From Saposhnikovia divaricata (taxonomy: Eukaryota; Streptophyta; Magnoliopsida; Apiales; Apiaceae): DNA of 64,000 nucleotides. Position 1 is the first letter of the stretch; every line of letters starts with the position of its first letter. The notes beneath the pieces are model-generated. The model was given only the letters and a program-made list of their open reading frames with translations, was not told the DNA's origin and searched no databases. The DNA lies in the NCBI GenBank assembly GCA_036435485.1, contig CM071600.1:114692046-114756045 (forward strand), given 5' to 3'. The translations under genes and the position numbers were made by a program. Positions 11,509-23,965 of the stretch are shown here, in pieces.

Positions 11509-14474
11509 TCAGTTTGAAAACAAGTGGGGGTACTTCTCTTGCATTGCGCTTTCAAGTTCCCAGGTTGATTCTTCTACATTGTGGTTCTGCCACAAAACTC
11601 TGACTAGTTGAATGACCTTGTTTGGAGCACTTGTTCTTTCCGGTCTATGATTTCCACAGGTTGCTCTACATAGGTCAAGTCTGGTTGCCCACTTGCTCAT
11701 ACACTACAATATGCTTGGCATCCGGATTATACTTCCTCAGCATCGAAACATGGAACACATTGTGCACCTGCTGTAGATTCGGGGGCAATGCCAGCTCATA
11801 AGCTAGTTCCCCAATCCGTCTCAAGATCTCAAATGGTCAAATGTATCTGGGACTCAGCTTTCCTTTCTTTCCAAATCTCATTAAACCTTTCCAAGGTGAC
11901 ACTTTTAAGAACACTAGGTCTCCTACTTCGTATTCTTTGCCTTTCCGAGCTAAGTCGGCATATCTCTTTTGTCGATCCTGGGCTGCCACCAACCATCCTC
12001 TGATTAGATCTACTGCATCTTTAGTTCGTTGGACCACTTCGGGCCCGAGCATCGCTCTCCAACTTCATCCCAATACAAGGGAGATCGACATTTTCTCCCA
12101 TAACGGGCCTCATAAGGTGGCATTCCTATACTTGAATGGAAACTGTTATTGTAGGAAAACTCGATCAATGGCAAGTGATCATCCCAATTTCCTTTGAAGT
12201 CTATCGCGCAGACTCTTAACATATCCTCTAGCGTTTGGATGGTCCTTTCACTTTGCCCATCTGTCTGGGGGTGGTAGGCTGTGCTCATGTTCAGCCGGGT
12301 CCCTACACATTCTTGAAAACTTCTCCAAAACCTGGAGTTAAATCTAGGATCTCAATCGGATACTATTGCGACTGGGACCCCATGTCGCGCCACTATCTCT
12401 TTTAAGTAGATGTCCACTAGTCTGTCGACCGTGTACCTTTCATTGATCGGGAGAAAGTGAGCTGACTTCGTCAGTCGATCTACAATTACCCATATGGCGT
12501 CATGATTAGCCTTGGTCCTTGGTAAACCTACTACGAAATCCATGGCTATGTGTTCCCATTTCCATTCTGGAATCTCTAAGGGATGTAGAAGTCTGCTGGG
12601 CTTCTGGTGCTCTGCTTTCACTCGTTGGCAAGTCAAGCATCTGCTTACCCACTCTACTACGTCCTTTTTCATATTGGGCCACCAGTAATACTACTTCAAA
12701 TCCCTATACATTTTGGTGCTACCGGGGTGCACTGAGTATCTTGAGTTGTGTGCCTCATTTAAAATCTCATCCTTGAGTTCCTGAACGTTTGGGATCCATA
12801 TCCTATACGTGTACCTCATGATCCCTTCCTTGTCTCTTTCACATTTAATTTCCTCCCCGGTCATTATCTCTTCCGTGGAGTTCTCTTCTTCCTCCATCAT
12901 CCGTTCCTGGCACCGTCTAATCTTTTCTAACAATGGAGGTTGGATTCTAATTTCCATCAACTTTTCTTGGCCCTCTCCAGGTAACTTAATCTCAATTTCC
13001 AGCTTCTCAAAATCTTTCACTAGCTCTTCCTCTGAAGTTATCATCTTGAGCTTCTCTTTCCTACTAAGGGCGTCAGCCACCACATTGGCTTTGCCCGGGT
13101 GATAACGAATTTCATAGTCGTAATCCTTGATTAACTCTAACCATCTCCTCTGGCGCATGTTAAGCTCTTTCTGAGTGAAAATGTACTTGCGGCTCTTATG
13201 GTCAGTGTAAATCTCGCACTTTTCTCCATACAAGTTGTGTCTCCAAATCTTTAAAGCGAAGACTATGGCTGCTAGTTCTAGATCATGCGTGGGATATCTG
13301 ACCTCATAATCCTTCAGTTGCCTAGACGCATATGCTATTACCTTGCCGTGCTGCATAAGCACGCATACCAGTCCTTTATGCGAAGCATCACTGTAAATCA
13401 CGAAATCTCCTTTTCCATCAGGTAATGCCAGCACTGGGGCTGTCACCAACCTCTTCTTTAACTCTTGGAAACTCCTCTAGCATTTTTCAATCCATTCAAA
13501 TTTCTCAGTTTTACGAGTAAGTCGAGTTAATGGAGCTGCGATTTTCACAAAATCTTGGACAAATCTTCTGTAATATCCGGCCAGTCCAATGAAACTCCTC
13601 ACCTCGGTTGGAGTAGTTGGTCGTTCCCAGTTTGAAACTGCTTCTATCTTGGAGGGGTCAACCAACACCCCATCTCTATTGATCACGTGCCCTAAGAATT
13701 GTACTTCATTTTTCCAAAACTCACACTTGGAGAACTTGGCATATAACTGCTCCTTCCTGAGTATTTCTAAGGTTATCCTTAAATGTTCAGCGTGTTCTGC
13801 CTCTGTCTTTGAGTAGATGAGAATATCATTAATGAAGACTATCACGAATTTGTCCATATATTTCTTGAACACTCTATTCATTAGGTCCTGAAGGCTGCTG
13901 GGGCATTGGTCAATCCAAATGACATTACCAAGAACTCATAATGTCCACCATATCTAGTACGGAATCCAGTCTTCGGGATATCTTCAGGTTTAATCTTCAG
14001 TTGGTGATATCCCGTTCTAAGGTCAATCTTAGAGAAGTATTCAGCGCCCCTTAGCTGGTCAAACAAATCGTCTATCCTGGGCAATGGATACTTATTCTTT
14101 ATGGTTAGCTTGTTCAACTCTCTGTAGTCGATGCATAACCTCATACTCCCATCCTTTTTCTTAACAAACAACACTGGTGCGCCCCATGGCGACACACTGG
14201 GCCTTATCATGCCCTTATCCAACAATTCCTGTAACTGTTTAGCTAGCTCCTTCATTTCTACTGGGGCTAATCGGTACGGGGCCTTCGAAACCGGCGCCGT
14301 CCCCGGGGCTAACTCGATGGCAAACTCAATTACCCTATCAGGTGGTAGTCCGGGAAGATCTTGTGGGAACACGTCCTCGAACTCATTAACTACCGTAATG
14401 TCTTGCAATCTTGGCGCTTCCTTCTGAGTGTCTATTACGTAAGCTAAATAAGCCTCGTTCCCTTTTCGTAACAA
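11509..14474 (-). pseudogene. pol: Gypsy-B RT, RNase H, integrase and chromodomain, broken
   Basis: In order on the - strand: RT (14474 to about 13480) with LFVKKKDGSMRLCIDYRELN; RNase H (IYSDASHKG, TDHKS, ADALSRK; 13449-13080); integrase zinc finger (CLTCQRVKAEHQ), core (AMDFVVGLP, HPQTDGQSERT) and C-terminal domain (GDLVFLKVSPWKG); and a chromodomain tail (VRVLWQNHNVEESTWELE, about 11520-11630). The RT active-site segment reads VIVFINDILIYSK: the first Asp of the usual DD pair is Asn (AAT for GAT). Stops and frame changes near 13881, 13470, 12688, 12350, 12290, 12010 and 11700-11836 break it further. It cannot make an active enzyme. Confidence 0.92.
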
Positions 14475-14513
14475 TCTCTTGGTTTACGCCATGGTCAGAA
14501 TTTTCTGGGTCTG

Positions 14514-16223
14514 TCACATCCCCTTAAACACTATTTCTTTCTTCCTTGGGGTTTTCAACTTAACCTTTTTCCCTTTACAATATATCTGCGCATTATTGCG
14601 AGACAACCAATCCATACCCAAAATAACATCAAATTCCCCTAGCTTAAAAGGAATTAAATCGATATAGAAGGATCGTCCTCCTATTTCTAGTTTACAGTCG
14701 GGGTGAATTTGATTAACCGGTACGATTTCCTGATTAGCTATCTCTACTTGTAAGGAATTTCTTAGTTGCTGGGTTTTAAGTTTCAATTTATGCGCAAAAT
14801 CTCTAGATATAAAAGACTTAGTTGCTCCTGAATCAAATAAGACATTTGCACTGACTGAATTGAGAGAAAATGTACCTGCTATTACATCCGTGTCTCTCTC
14901 GGCATCTTGTACTGACATATTAAAAGTCCTAGCAGTTGGTGGCTTATTTGAGGCAGCCCTGCTTGCCCCTGATGCTGCTGGTTTGTTCTTTGGGCAGTCC
15001 TTCCTCATGTGCCCTAGCTGTCCGCACTGGAAGTAGGTGGTGCTTTTGTTGGTACTAGGGACAACCGCAGTGCAGGTGTTGGAGTAGTGGCCCACTCATC
15101 CACACTTATAACAGGTTGGCTACTTCTGGTTGCACACTCCAGAATGTCTTTTCCCACACGTTGCACATGCTGGCAAGGAAGGTCTAGACTGATGGGAACG
15201 GGACACTCCTGTATGCTGGCCGCCCTGGCTCACACTCATGCTCACAGGTGGTTTGAATCCCATACCCCTGTTAGGTAGAGAGACTGCTCCTCGATTAAAC
15301 TTGTTCGGGGGCTTTCCTCTTGCGGACCCTCCGCCCATACTGACATGTTTTTTCTTTAATCCCCCCTTCTCTTTCTCTCTCTGCATCTGATCGCTTCCAT
15401 CTTCCACAATGGTGGCCTTTTGCACCAAGGTGGCATAATCCGTAATCTCTAAAACCGTCACTCTATTCTGGATCCACTGTTTCAGCCCTTATTGAAACTT
15501 GTTAGCTTTCTTTTCTTCGGTATCCACAAATTCTGGCACAAATCTCGACAGCTCAGTAAATTTGGCCTCATGGTCAGCCACTGACATATTGTTCTGTTTC
15601 AGTTCCAAAAACTTAAGTTCCATCTGAGTTTTCATGAACTTCGGGAAGTACTTCTCCAAGAATAATTGTTTGAACCTTTCCCAGGCTACAACAGCATCAG
15701 TCTCCATATTCTTTTTGGCTTCCCACTAATAATTGGCCTCCCCCTTCAGTAGGTAAGTAGCGAAAACAGTCTTCTGAGCTTCATTAATACTCAGAATCTC
15801 GAAAGATTTTTCCATTTCCTTGATCCAGGCCCTCACCTCAATGGGATCAGCCGATCCGTGGAACTCTGGGGGTTTAAGGGACTTAAAGGCCCTAAAGGAA
15901 TTTGCCACTGAAGTGTTGTTTCCTGGTGGTGGTTGAGGGTATTGTTTCAAATTCTGCCTAAGTAAATCCATAAACTGGCCCATGGGGTCTCCGCCCTGGT
16001 TCTCCCCTTCCTGCTCCACTTCAGTTTCTCCACCCTCTATTTCCCCCTCAAAGTCTTCAGAGTACATGGGTTCGTCCTCTGCTCCATACTGGGAATCTTC
16101 TTGCTCATTATAGTCCTGATCTTGTTCTTCACTACTTTCATGGTTTTCCCCATGTTGGTTGTGACTCTCTTGGTCAGTAGATTCACGGGGGTTAGCCCCA
16201 GTGCCCATTCGTCTTGGAGGCAT
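14514..16223 (-). pseudogene. gag: Gypsy-B gag and protease, broken
   Basis: The gag start (MPPRRMGTGANPRE) is at 16223, followed by an acidic N-terminal region and the retrotransposon gag domain (KSLKPPEFHGSADP, VAWERFKQLFLEKYFP). A zinc knuckle CGQLGHMRKDC lies near 15010-15050 and the aspartic protease site LFDSGATKSFIS near 14820-14850. It is interrupted after EANY (TGG to TAG, about 15729) and after KFQ (CAA to TAA, about 15492), and has further breaks near 15462 and 15096. Gag would form the particle and package RNA, and the protease would process the polyprotein. The first two stops fit C-to-T deamination. Confidence 0.9.
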
Positions 16224-16733
16224 TTTACTGAAAATTTGGAAAATTTTACATTAGGTTCACTTACCTGTTTTAAAGGATTTTTCCTTGCATAATTTTTTAC
16301 ATGATTGGATTTAAGATCCCACAGTTTTATATCTCATGGCAACTTAATCAAAAAATAGTACATATGCTAATAAACTCGTGATCACATCCCAATAAAATTG
16401 AAATAACTGAAAGGGAAACAAATATATACCAGGTACCGAAAAGGTACAACATCCGAGTTACAACGATAGTTTAAAGTACAGCCATCCTAACAACAACAAC
16501 AAGTCAAAAGTGAAATACGCTGTCTATCTGTCTAGTCTACAAAAAGGGAAAATAAGTACAAGAAAACCATCCCTACAAAAGCCGGCACTACTACGTCTGT
16601 ACATGACTAGACAACTAGACTACTGCATCACTACATCTGAAATCAGCCGCCACGATGAAACATCATCCGAACCCTCCCCATGGCGATGCGGAAAATCTCC
16701 TCGGGATGTGCTCTGCCTACCATACCATGCCCA

Positions 16734-17468
16734 TCAGTAGGCAACTGTCGTACCCTCATCCGAGCCCTGCAACCTCATCCGGGCGGCTCTCTCTGCTACT
16801 AGCTCCTTCCTAGACTCTGCCAACCTGGCTTTCGGCACTGATAACTCTCTATAAAGCCCGTTCACAATCAAGTTGTGAACACATACTGGGACTCCTCCTA
16901 TCGGGACATGAGGTGGGGTGGATGGCTCAGCTGGAGCTGCAGTCTCTGTCTGCTGGGGCTCTGAGGTGAGCTCCTCAAACTCATCGGGGAATGGGCTCAC
17001 AGGTAGTGGTGGTGGGGTAGGGGCTCTCTCCACAGGGAGGGGTGGCACTCGTAGTCCGAAACTCCCTACTGCATCATCCAATGGCTCATCCTCATCTACA
17101 GCCTGTCCAACAACAGCGGCCATGACCTGCTCAGTGGTCATATCAGTATCCTCCTCCATGATCCTAATCTCAGATACAACCCAATAATCCTCACCCTCAG
17201 CAACTAACTCAGCATCCTGTCCTGTCTGGATCCCCTCCGGGTCCTCCTCCCCCTCAGTCTCAACAACATCTGTGTCAACATCAACCTGGACCTCCTCAGG
17301 GTCCTCCTCCTCAGACTCGATCACATCAGTATCAGCATCAACCTGGACCTCCTCAGCGTCCTCCTCCTCAGGCTCAGTATCCTCCTCAGGCAAGTGCTCA
17401 TAGTACGGGTCCCTACTCCAGAACATGTCCTCATCATGCTGTCTCGCAGCTGCCTCATGGGCCGACAT
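16734..17468 (-). CDS. Extra acidic ORF (244 aa) between primer site and gag of Gypsy-B
   Basis: Intact ORF starting MSAHEAAARQ, about 150 bp inside the 5' LTR and 510 bp before gag. It is strongly acidic, with about three degenerate copies of a 20-25 residue unit around EEVQVDADTDV, EEVQVDVDTDV and EGIQTGQDAEL (encoded at 17200-17400). A proline-rich middle follows (VPPLPVERAPTPPPLPVSP), then a C-terminal helix with basic residues (ARLAESRKELVAERAARM). No known domain is recognised. Gag and pol of the same element carry many stops while this ORF has none, although it is short. It may be a lineage-specific accessory protein or a leader ORF open by chance through its repeats. Confidence 0.5.
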   Translation of the reverse strand: MSAHEAAARQHDEDMFWSRDPYYEHLPEEDTEPEEEDAEEVQVDADTDVIESEEEDPEEVQVDVDTDVVETEGEEDPEGIQTGQDAELVAEGEDYWVVSEIRIMEEDTDMTTEQVMAAVVGQAVDEDEPLDDAVGSFGLRVPPLPVERAPTPPPLPVSPFPDEFEELTSEPQQTETAAPAEPSTPPHVPIGGVPVCVHNLIVNGLYRELSVPKARLAESRKELVAERAARMRLQGSDEGTTVAY

Positions 17469-17619
17469 GTCGCTCGCCTACACAAGATGAACTATATTAC
17501 TATCATGATACTTAAAAAGTTCCCGTAAGGGTTTTAGGTGAACCTGGCAAGGGTTCTTATTATATTAGTGAATTTATTATTATGTAACGTCGTATCATCT
17601 CTTTGGACATATAACTCTC

Positions 17620-17631
17620 GCTCTGATACCA
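17620..17631 (-). other. Primer-binding site of Gypsy-B (tRNA-Met)
   Basis: Read on the - strand, TGGTATCAGAGC lies four bases inside the end of the 5' LTR. It is complementary to the 3' end of initiator tRNA-Met. Confidence 0.92.
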
Positions 17632-17635
17632 TCTC

Positions 17636-20600
17636 TGTAACACCCCCAGATCCGGGGTCAGGGATTGGGTTGTTACGGTCTCATAACTCATACATAATAC
17701 TTGACTTGAGTCCAAAATCAATAAGTAACATGCTATGACACCTCAATAATATCCACTCACACACACACAGTTATAGTCCCAGAGATGAAATTGAAATAAG
17801 TCTTATAAAAGGGTTTGCGCATAAAAGTTATTACAATCCAAAAGGATAACATCATAAGTTTAAAAGTTTTGCCGTTGATTACATTAATCATACATATAGT
17901 TATACAGGAAACAAAAGCTGTCTAACTATGCTACCTCAACAATGGCAGCTAGCATCTCAGTGGGGAGTCCGGTGGGTCGTGTAACCCGCTTGCGCCGAGT
18001 GCGCCTGACGCGAGCCATCTGTCCTAGCTGTTGTTGTGACATAATGAATAAGCAAGGGTGAGCAATAGCCCACCAACAATAATATAACAGGACAGTGATA
18101 GTATATAACTGTTTGAAATATCATGATTTCCATAAACCATGCATTAACGAAGTTAGTGCCAGTATAATATGAAGGATGAAGTTACAAGGTAACTTAAAGT
18201 GTTTATTTTGTGGAAATATCTGCTAAGTCAAAATAAGCAAGATATCATTATTTATCATATTAAGAGGAACTTGCAAGGAAAATATTGCAGTTCCAGTTAT
18301 TAACATTTTTCAAAGTTCTACAACCTGAAAGAAGTCTCTTCGATACGTGTTGCAGAAGACACCGTCAACCTGAAAGAAGTATCTTCGATACGTGTTGCAG
18401 GGAATTCCCAATTTGGGAGATGAACCAATATTGGAGTTATCACGCGCCAGCTGTTCCACTCCCTGATGATCAGTCGGGGATGGTACAACCCAATATAGTT
18501 TACTACCGGTAGAAGGAAGAACTGACGGCTCCACTTGTCAATGGCCTTTAATAGTAACTCCCTGGCCAATGATTAGGCCTTGTGATGGACCGCGCGACTC
18601 GGCCTCTTACATACGACTCCTAGTTCGAGTAAATTCACAGCATTGAAACGTATAGTTTATCCTCCCTTCCCCAAGTGAAATACTTGTTGACAAGACTCCA
18701 CAAAGTAGTCGTATCTAGTTGGAAAGGAAAATTCACTAACGTTTCCCAAGCTCTTGCTTGTTAATGGATATCAACTTGTTCCAACGATCTTACCCCTCGA
18801 ATGATGAGAAGGTACACACAGACTTAATGAGTCCGTAGCAACCAAGTTGCGAGTGAAAAGGATATACTATGACCGGGAAGTCGACAAGATAAATAACCTT
18901 TCTCAAGTAAGGTTACCTTATAATTCAAGAGATAGATTTGAGTGAAGAATGGAATCTTGAGGACCTTTCTTAATATAATATTAATCGTACGACTCCGAAG
19001 AATTTTCAGAATGATCGAAGGTCGAAGACAATATTTGAAGAATAATAAACAACATTGAAGTTGTTTCCAAGTATTGAATAAATATTTATAGAATATTTAT
19101 TGAGTCGGAAGTATTTAATGAATGAAAGAATATTTTTAATCAGAGTATTTCTCAAAATAATCCTTGAAGGAATATTGAGAAAATATTTATTGAATAAATA
19201 ATTACTTAAATGAATATTAAAATAATATTCATTTAATAAATAATTTTGAAAGGAATGTTTGGAATAATATTTGTTAAGTAAATAAGACTTCAAATTAATA
19301 TTCAAACATAGTATTCATATAATAATTAATAATTTAAATGAATATCCAAGTGACATTCATTCAATAAATTAAACCTTAAAGGAATATTCGAGAATAATAT
19401 TCCCTTAATACATGATGGTCTAAATGAATGTCCGAATGATATTTATTTAATAATCGAAGGTTTTATAGAAATATCTAAAATAATATTCGATAAATGGTTC
19501 GCCTTTGAATGAATATTGAAAAATAATATTCATTGAATAGATAACGTTCAAATAAATATTTGAAATAATGATCGTTAATTAAATAATCTCGGACGAATAT
19601 TCAAATAATATTCGTCAACCAAATAATGGAAATTATTTACTTAAATATTTCCCTCAAAAATAATTACGATATATCAAGAAGTACTGACTCCCGGTCTATA
19701 TTCAACAAATAGGATTCATATGCCCTTCTCTAAGGGTCTTAACGACATCCGACTTATAATCGATATATTATCTATCTATTTATAAGCCAAAGAACAATCA
19801 GGGAACAAGTATATCAATATGACTTGAAAGTAGGCATGCATGCTATGGCATATGTATAACAGAAAGCATATATAATCACAACAACAGCCTAAAAAGGGAA
19901 AGTTGAAACTTGCCTGGTAATTGAGCACGAGTAGGGGTAGTGGTAGGGTATCCCGGGTCAGCTCGGCGATCTATAAATAGTCAAGAGATTCGAGGTTAAT
20001 CGCTTAACACTTTTTTAAAAAAGGTTAAGTATTAACTTAAGTCGAAACATGTTTTCGAATTATCTCGTTATACCCCTTTTTAGTGCAACTCTTTTTATTA
20101 CCGATACGATTCGACATTTGTTCGTCATTAAGACATGTCATCGTACTCACACTTAGTGTATACTTAAGTCGAATAAGTTCTAAATTTGATCGATTACGAA
20201 CCAAGATTATATCTCGAGTTTTATCGCTCGTTTTCTAAGTTATAACCAAAGTTATACTTTTAAGGGGTTCGTTCGCGTTTAACCTAGATTCGAACATTTT
20301 TATAAAATCGAAAAATGATCCGATTCACATGAGGTTTTCTCTCACACCTTCCTTTTTACCTCTAGTATTTAATTACCAAGATTCGCCACTGACTTACGTA
20401 TTTTACGAGGGTTCAATTTTAATTACGAATTCTCAGTTACGGTTTCGAACTACTTTTAGTAAACCGACCGTAACTTCTAAACCGTAAGTCCGTTGCACAC
20501 GTTCTTTATATCAAAACGAAGCTCATAACATACTCTATCCAATAATGGCAGGAAACTTTTCTGGTCAGTAGGGTCTTGACATGAAAAATGGCATACAAAA

Positions 20601-22146
20601 CATGATATTGTAAAATCGGACATTATAACGGCTATGTTTATGCGTTTTCCAAAGTTTTTACACTTTATCACGATCTTACCAAGATCAAATCAATCACCCA
20701 AACACATGATAAACATCGTGACTAGTCTAACAACAACTCATCTTAACCATTACATGGTTAATAAACCAAATCACAACCATAACAACTACTAACATGGATC
20801 TAAGCATAACATAACATACTAATCACTAAATCATCCATAAAACTCATAAGATCTTAAAAAGACACCAAGGGTTTTCAAGTCTTATACCTTCCTTAGAGTG
20901 TCTACTAGCCTCACTAAGCTTTGTATGATCCTTAGGAGTGCTTAAGCTTGCTATATCAACCATGAAACAAGAAAAAAACAAGTTAGTTCTTGAAGAACAC
21001 TATTCATGCTCCTCTTTCTTGATTTTTTTTGAAAATGAAAACAAAGGAATTTGGAGCTAAGATTTTGAGAAGATTAGTTTTATGAAATGTAAGACTCACC
21101 ATAAAAGTTTCAAGAGCAAAAAATGGTTGGAAGTTGGATTTTGGATTTGGAATTTGGATAGGGGCCGAATGGAATTATTCAAGGGGGGAGAGTGTTTTTC
21201 TTTTCTTTTGTGTTGGTTGCTTGAATAATGCATAAAGTGACTTTTTGAGAGATAATATCTCATCTTGGTGTGTTAGTGGAGTGTGATGTAATGGATGATG
21301 ATTTTTTTTGGAGGACAAGTGTTGTGTTTTGCATGGTTGAAAGCTAACCAAGGGTTTTTTATTTCAAAGTACTAGTTGCATTCTAATTACTCTAGTTACT
21401 TGCTAGTTACTTAGATATTTATCACTTGCTCATGCATGTATCTTGCTTTCTCTGCTTGATTCCGTGTCCGGTTATTTCCCGTTTCGATTGATCGTTCGTA
21501 GGAATATTTCACGGATTTCTAATGAAGGTTTACCGGGAATCTTTCTAATATTAATACTATCATTCTCCATCTTTCTTTCTAACTTTCCAATTTATATTCC
21601 TTAAATCCATTCGTTAAATACTTAAGGCTATCAGTGTCCAGGGAACTCTCGGAGAAAATAGAAGTGCGATTTTTCAGAATCCGACAGCTTTTACATACAC
21701 ATATTTTCCCCCTGGATCACTAATACGAACTTGGAAATCCGTTCCGGGTACTTCTATACAGCGTCGTCTAATAATATTCTCATTTCCACCAAAAACACTA
21801 TTCATTATTTATTCTCTCTTTATTCCTTATATTTATGAAAATGTCCTGGTTCTCTTTCGGGCGTTCCTTAACCCTTTTACGGAACCACTGGACTAGTCGT
21901 TATCGATCTGGATGACATGAGAATATTCTCCTGCTTGGAATTGCCATATCTTATTCCCGTAGGAGATAGATTATTCTTACCTAAGTTGTCAACCATTAAC
22001 ATTCTTCAAGACATAGAAATAGTAAAATTGAATTCCATTCATTCTTTCAAAATATCAACTATTACATCGTGGCCGTAACCACTATTCATTCTTACACCAT
22101 TAAATAAATAAAAGTTTTAATTCTACCCAAAATCTGGGTTCTTACA
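17636..22146 (-). repeat. Gypsy-B 5' LTR (4,511 bp)
   Basis: It matches the left LTR end to end apart from an extra 667-bp AT-rich block at 19044-19712 and scattered substitutions. It is followed by the TTCAG duplication at 22147. Confidence 0.95.
19044..19712. repeat. AT-rich degenerate repeat of about 42 bp, only in the right LTR
   Basis: About 15 degenerate copies of a unit built as GAATATT - short AT spacer - AATATTCATT - AATAAATAA. Each unit contains self-complementary GAATATT/AATATTC segments, so single strands could fold into hairpins. The left LTR has only a junction of a few bases at the same place (about 9038). Confidence 0.8.
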
Positions 22147-22151
22147 TTCAG
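22147..22151. repeat. Target-site duplication of Gypsy-B, right copy (TTCAG)
   Basis: Same five bases as 7627-7631, directly after the LTR end TTCTTACA. Confidence 0.9.
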
Positions 22152-22439
22152 ATATTATTGTATATCATGTTTAGATCACATCTTTGACATCTAAAATCAA
22201 CTTCATAAATTAGAAGTAGATGCTTGAACCGGTGCCAGCACTATAAATTTGCATGGTGTTGATGCACTGATTTATAAATATGATTTAATATCCTACTTAC
22301 ACATATCTACAACTCCGGTATGCATACTTTGGACATCTTACTTCTGTTTGTTCTCTCCTGGGCTTATATTCTTTCTTTTTGTTAAATTTTTTTTGTGGGG
22401 TTTATTTTTTAAATTTTAATATCTAATTATATATATTAA

Positions 22440-22632
22440 ATAAATTAAGTAATATATATATTAAGCCGGATCGGATCGTATCAAATTCATATCCGCTCCA
22501 TTAGCTTTCGAATTTTTTCCGGATCGAATTTTTCCCAAATCATATTTTTTTATATGATCCATATCCACTCCATTAGTTTTTGGATCAAATCGGATCGGAC
22601 CGAATATCCGATCCATTGACAGCTCTACTAAC
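22440..22632. mobile_element. Probable hAT-like transposon end (fragment)
   Basis: Dense GGATCGGAT / ATCCGATCC and CCGGATCG motifs in both orientations end at GACAGCTCTA (22621-22630). Read inward from the right this is TAGAGCTGTCAATGG, a common terminus of plant hAT-type elements with subterminal repeats. I found no matching left end, so this is a partial relic. Confidence 0.4.
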
Positions 22633-22955
22633 ATATACCAAGATCAAAAGAACTTCTTGATTTTACCAACTAAGTTTAATTTGTTGTTTAGCCAAATTGC
22701 ATTCTTCAACAACTAAAACAAAACGGGATTCAAATTCAATAAAAGTTAAAACTAAGTTCAATAAAATATATTTTAACAAAATAAATTATCATTTTTAGTT
22801 GGTTTAACGAAACAATGTTTAAACCAGAATTCTATCCGCTAAACTTGATTGGTTCAATTTTTGCTTATTTCATAATTTATTAGAACAAACCTCGTTTATG
22901 AGAAATATAAATCTAATTATTTAAGAAAAAATATATTTTACAAAAATTCTAAAGG

Positions 22956-23150
22956 TACTTCCTCCGTCCTCATAGATTATTAACTTTGTTATTGCTTACA
23001 AATTTTGAAAAAATAGAAAGAAAAGTTAATTAATTTAGTGTAAGTTAATGAGACTTATTAATTTTAGTATGAAAAATTTATTATTATTAACAGATAAATA
23101 AGATATCTCAAAATGTAAAGTGCTAAAAATTTATCGGCACGGAGGGAATA
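22956..23150. mobile_element. Stowaway-type MITE
   Basis: TA-flanked inverted ends: TA CTTCCTCCGTCC at the left and GGCACGGAGGGAA TA at the right, with about 190 bp of AT-rich DNA between them. The CTCCCTCCGTCC-type terminus with a TA target duplication is the standard Stowaway (Tc1/mariner-derived) signature. No coding capacity. Confidence 0.8.
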
Positions 23151-23214
23151 ATATTCCAAAAAAGAACATATGAAATATCCGGACTTCTTATAGAGTATTA
23201 GTAGAGAAGTTCAA

Positions 23215-23965
23215 AATGTCTAAAAGCCCGACATCCGGCCCGATCTAATCCGGAAAAAAAATTCGAAAAGCCCGGCCCGAAAAAAATACGGTCCAATTTG
23301 GCCCGGTCCGAGGTTATAAGTGGGCTTCCTATTTTTCCCCAAGCCCGGCCCGGTTCGAAATCCGAAAAGCCCGGTTAAAAGTTCAGATTTTTGAAAAACC
23401 TGGATAAAACCCATACTTTTAAAAAGTCCGGACAAAAATCCGGTTCGGCCCGGATAAAATCCGGGCTTTTTAAGAAATCCGGATAAAATCCGATTTTTTA
23501 TAGATAAAATCTAAATATATATAATGTTTTTAATAAAATTTAAGAAAATATTAAACTTAGCAATACGATTTGAAGGATCATGAGATGAGCAAGAATCAAC
23601 ACTATGCAAGACAAATACTTATTTCAAGAAGACTTATTAATGTGTGGAGGATGTGCTTCTCAAAATGGTCACATACGAGAAGATTTGTACGATGTGCTTC
23701 TTATGTATTCTGAATTCTAGAAGTTCGAGGGTGTAACTCTTTAAAGATTGTTTCTTTTATAAATATTTTTTTTGTATATTAATATATTAGCTTTGCAAAA
23801 AAAGGATAAAAAGTACGTATATATAAACTAAAAAAAATCTGGATAAAAACCCGGCCCGACCCTCATATTTTAGTGGAAGCCCGGCCCGGTATGACCATAT
23901 TTTTTAAAAAGCCCAACCCGATCTAATTCTCAAAAGGTCCGAATTTTTTAAAATAGCTCAGCATC
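23215..23965. mobile_element. CCGGCCCG-rich repeat, probable non-autonomous DNA element
   Basis: Two clusters of AAGCCCGGCCCG and CCGGATAAAATCCG motifs (23220-23500 and 23840-23965) flank about 330 bp of AT-rich DNA. Outer parts are roughly inverted (AAAAGCCCGACATCC versus AAGCCCGCGATGC on the other strand). Clusters of this kind are typical of plant hAT-like subterminal repeats. I could not fix exact ends or a target duplication. Confidence 0.4.

Larger units (their letters stand above)
7632..22146 (-). mobile_element. Gypsy-B: Tekay/Del-type chromovirus, complete but decayed
   Basis: A full-length Ty3/gypsy element of 14.5 kb on the - strand: 5' LTR at the right (17636-22146), tRNA-Met primer site, an extra acidic ORF, gag, protease, RT, RNase H, integrase with chromodomain, polypurine tract and 3' LTR at the left (7632-11475). 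TTCAG duplications flank it. The chromodomain end and LTRs of about 4 kb place it with Tekay/Del chromoviruses, which use the chromodomain to target heterochromatin. In the first 300 bp the LTRs differ by about seven substitutions, so it is clearly older than Tat-E. Confidence 0.92.

Noticed and set aside
17620..17631. tRNA-like sequence GGTATCAGAGC (also at 55047-55060)
   Set aside because: Only the short primer-site complement is present, next to LTR ends; no tRNA gene is there.
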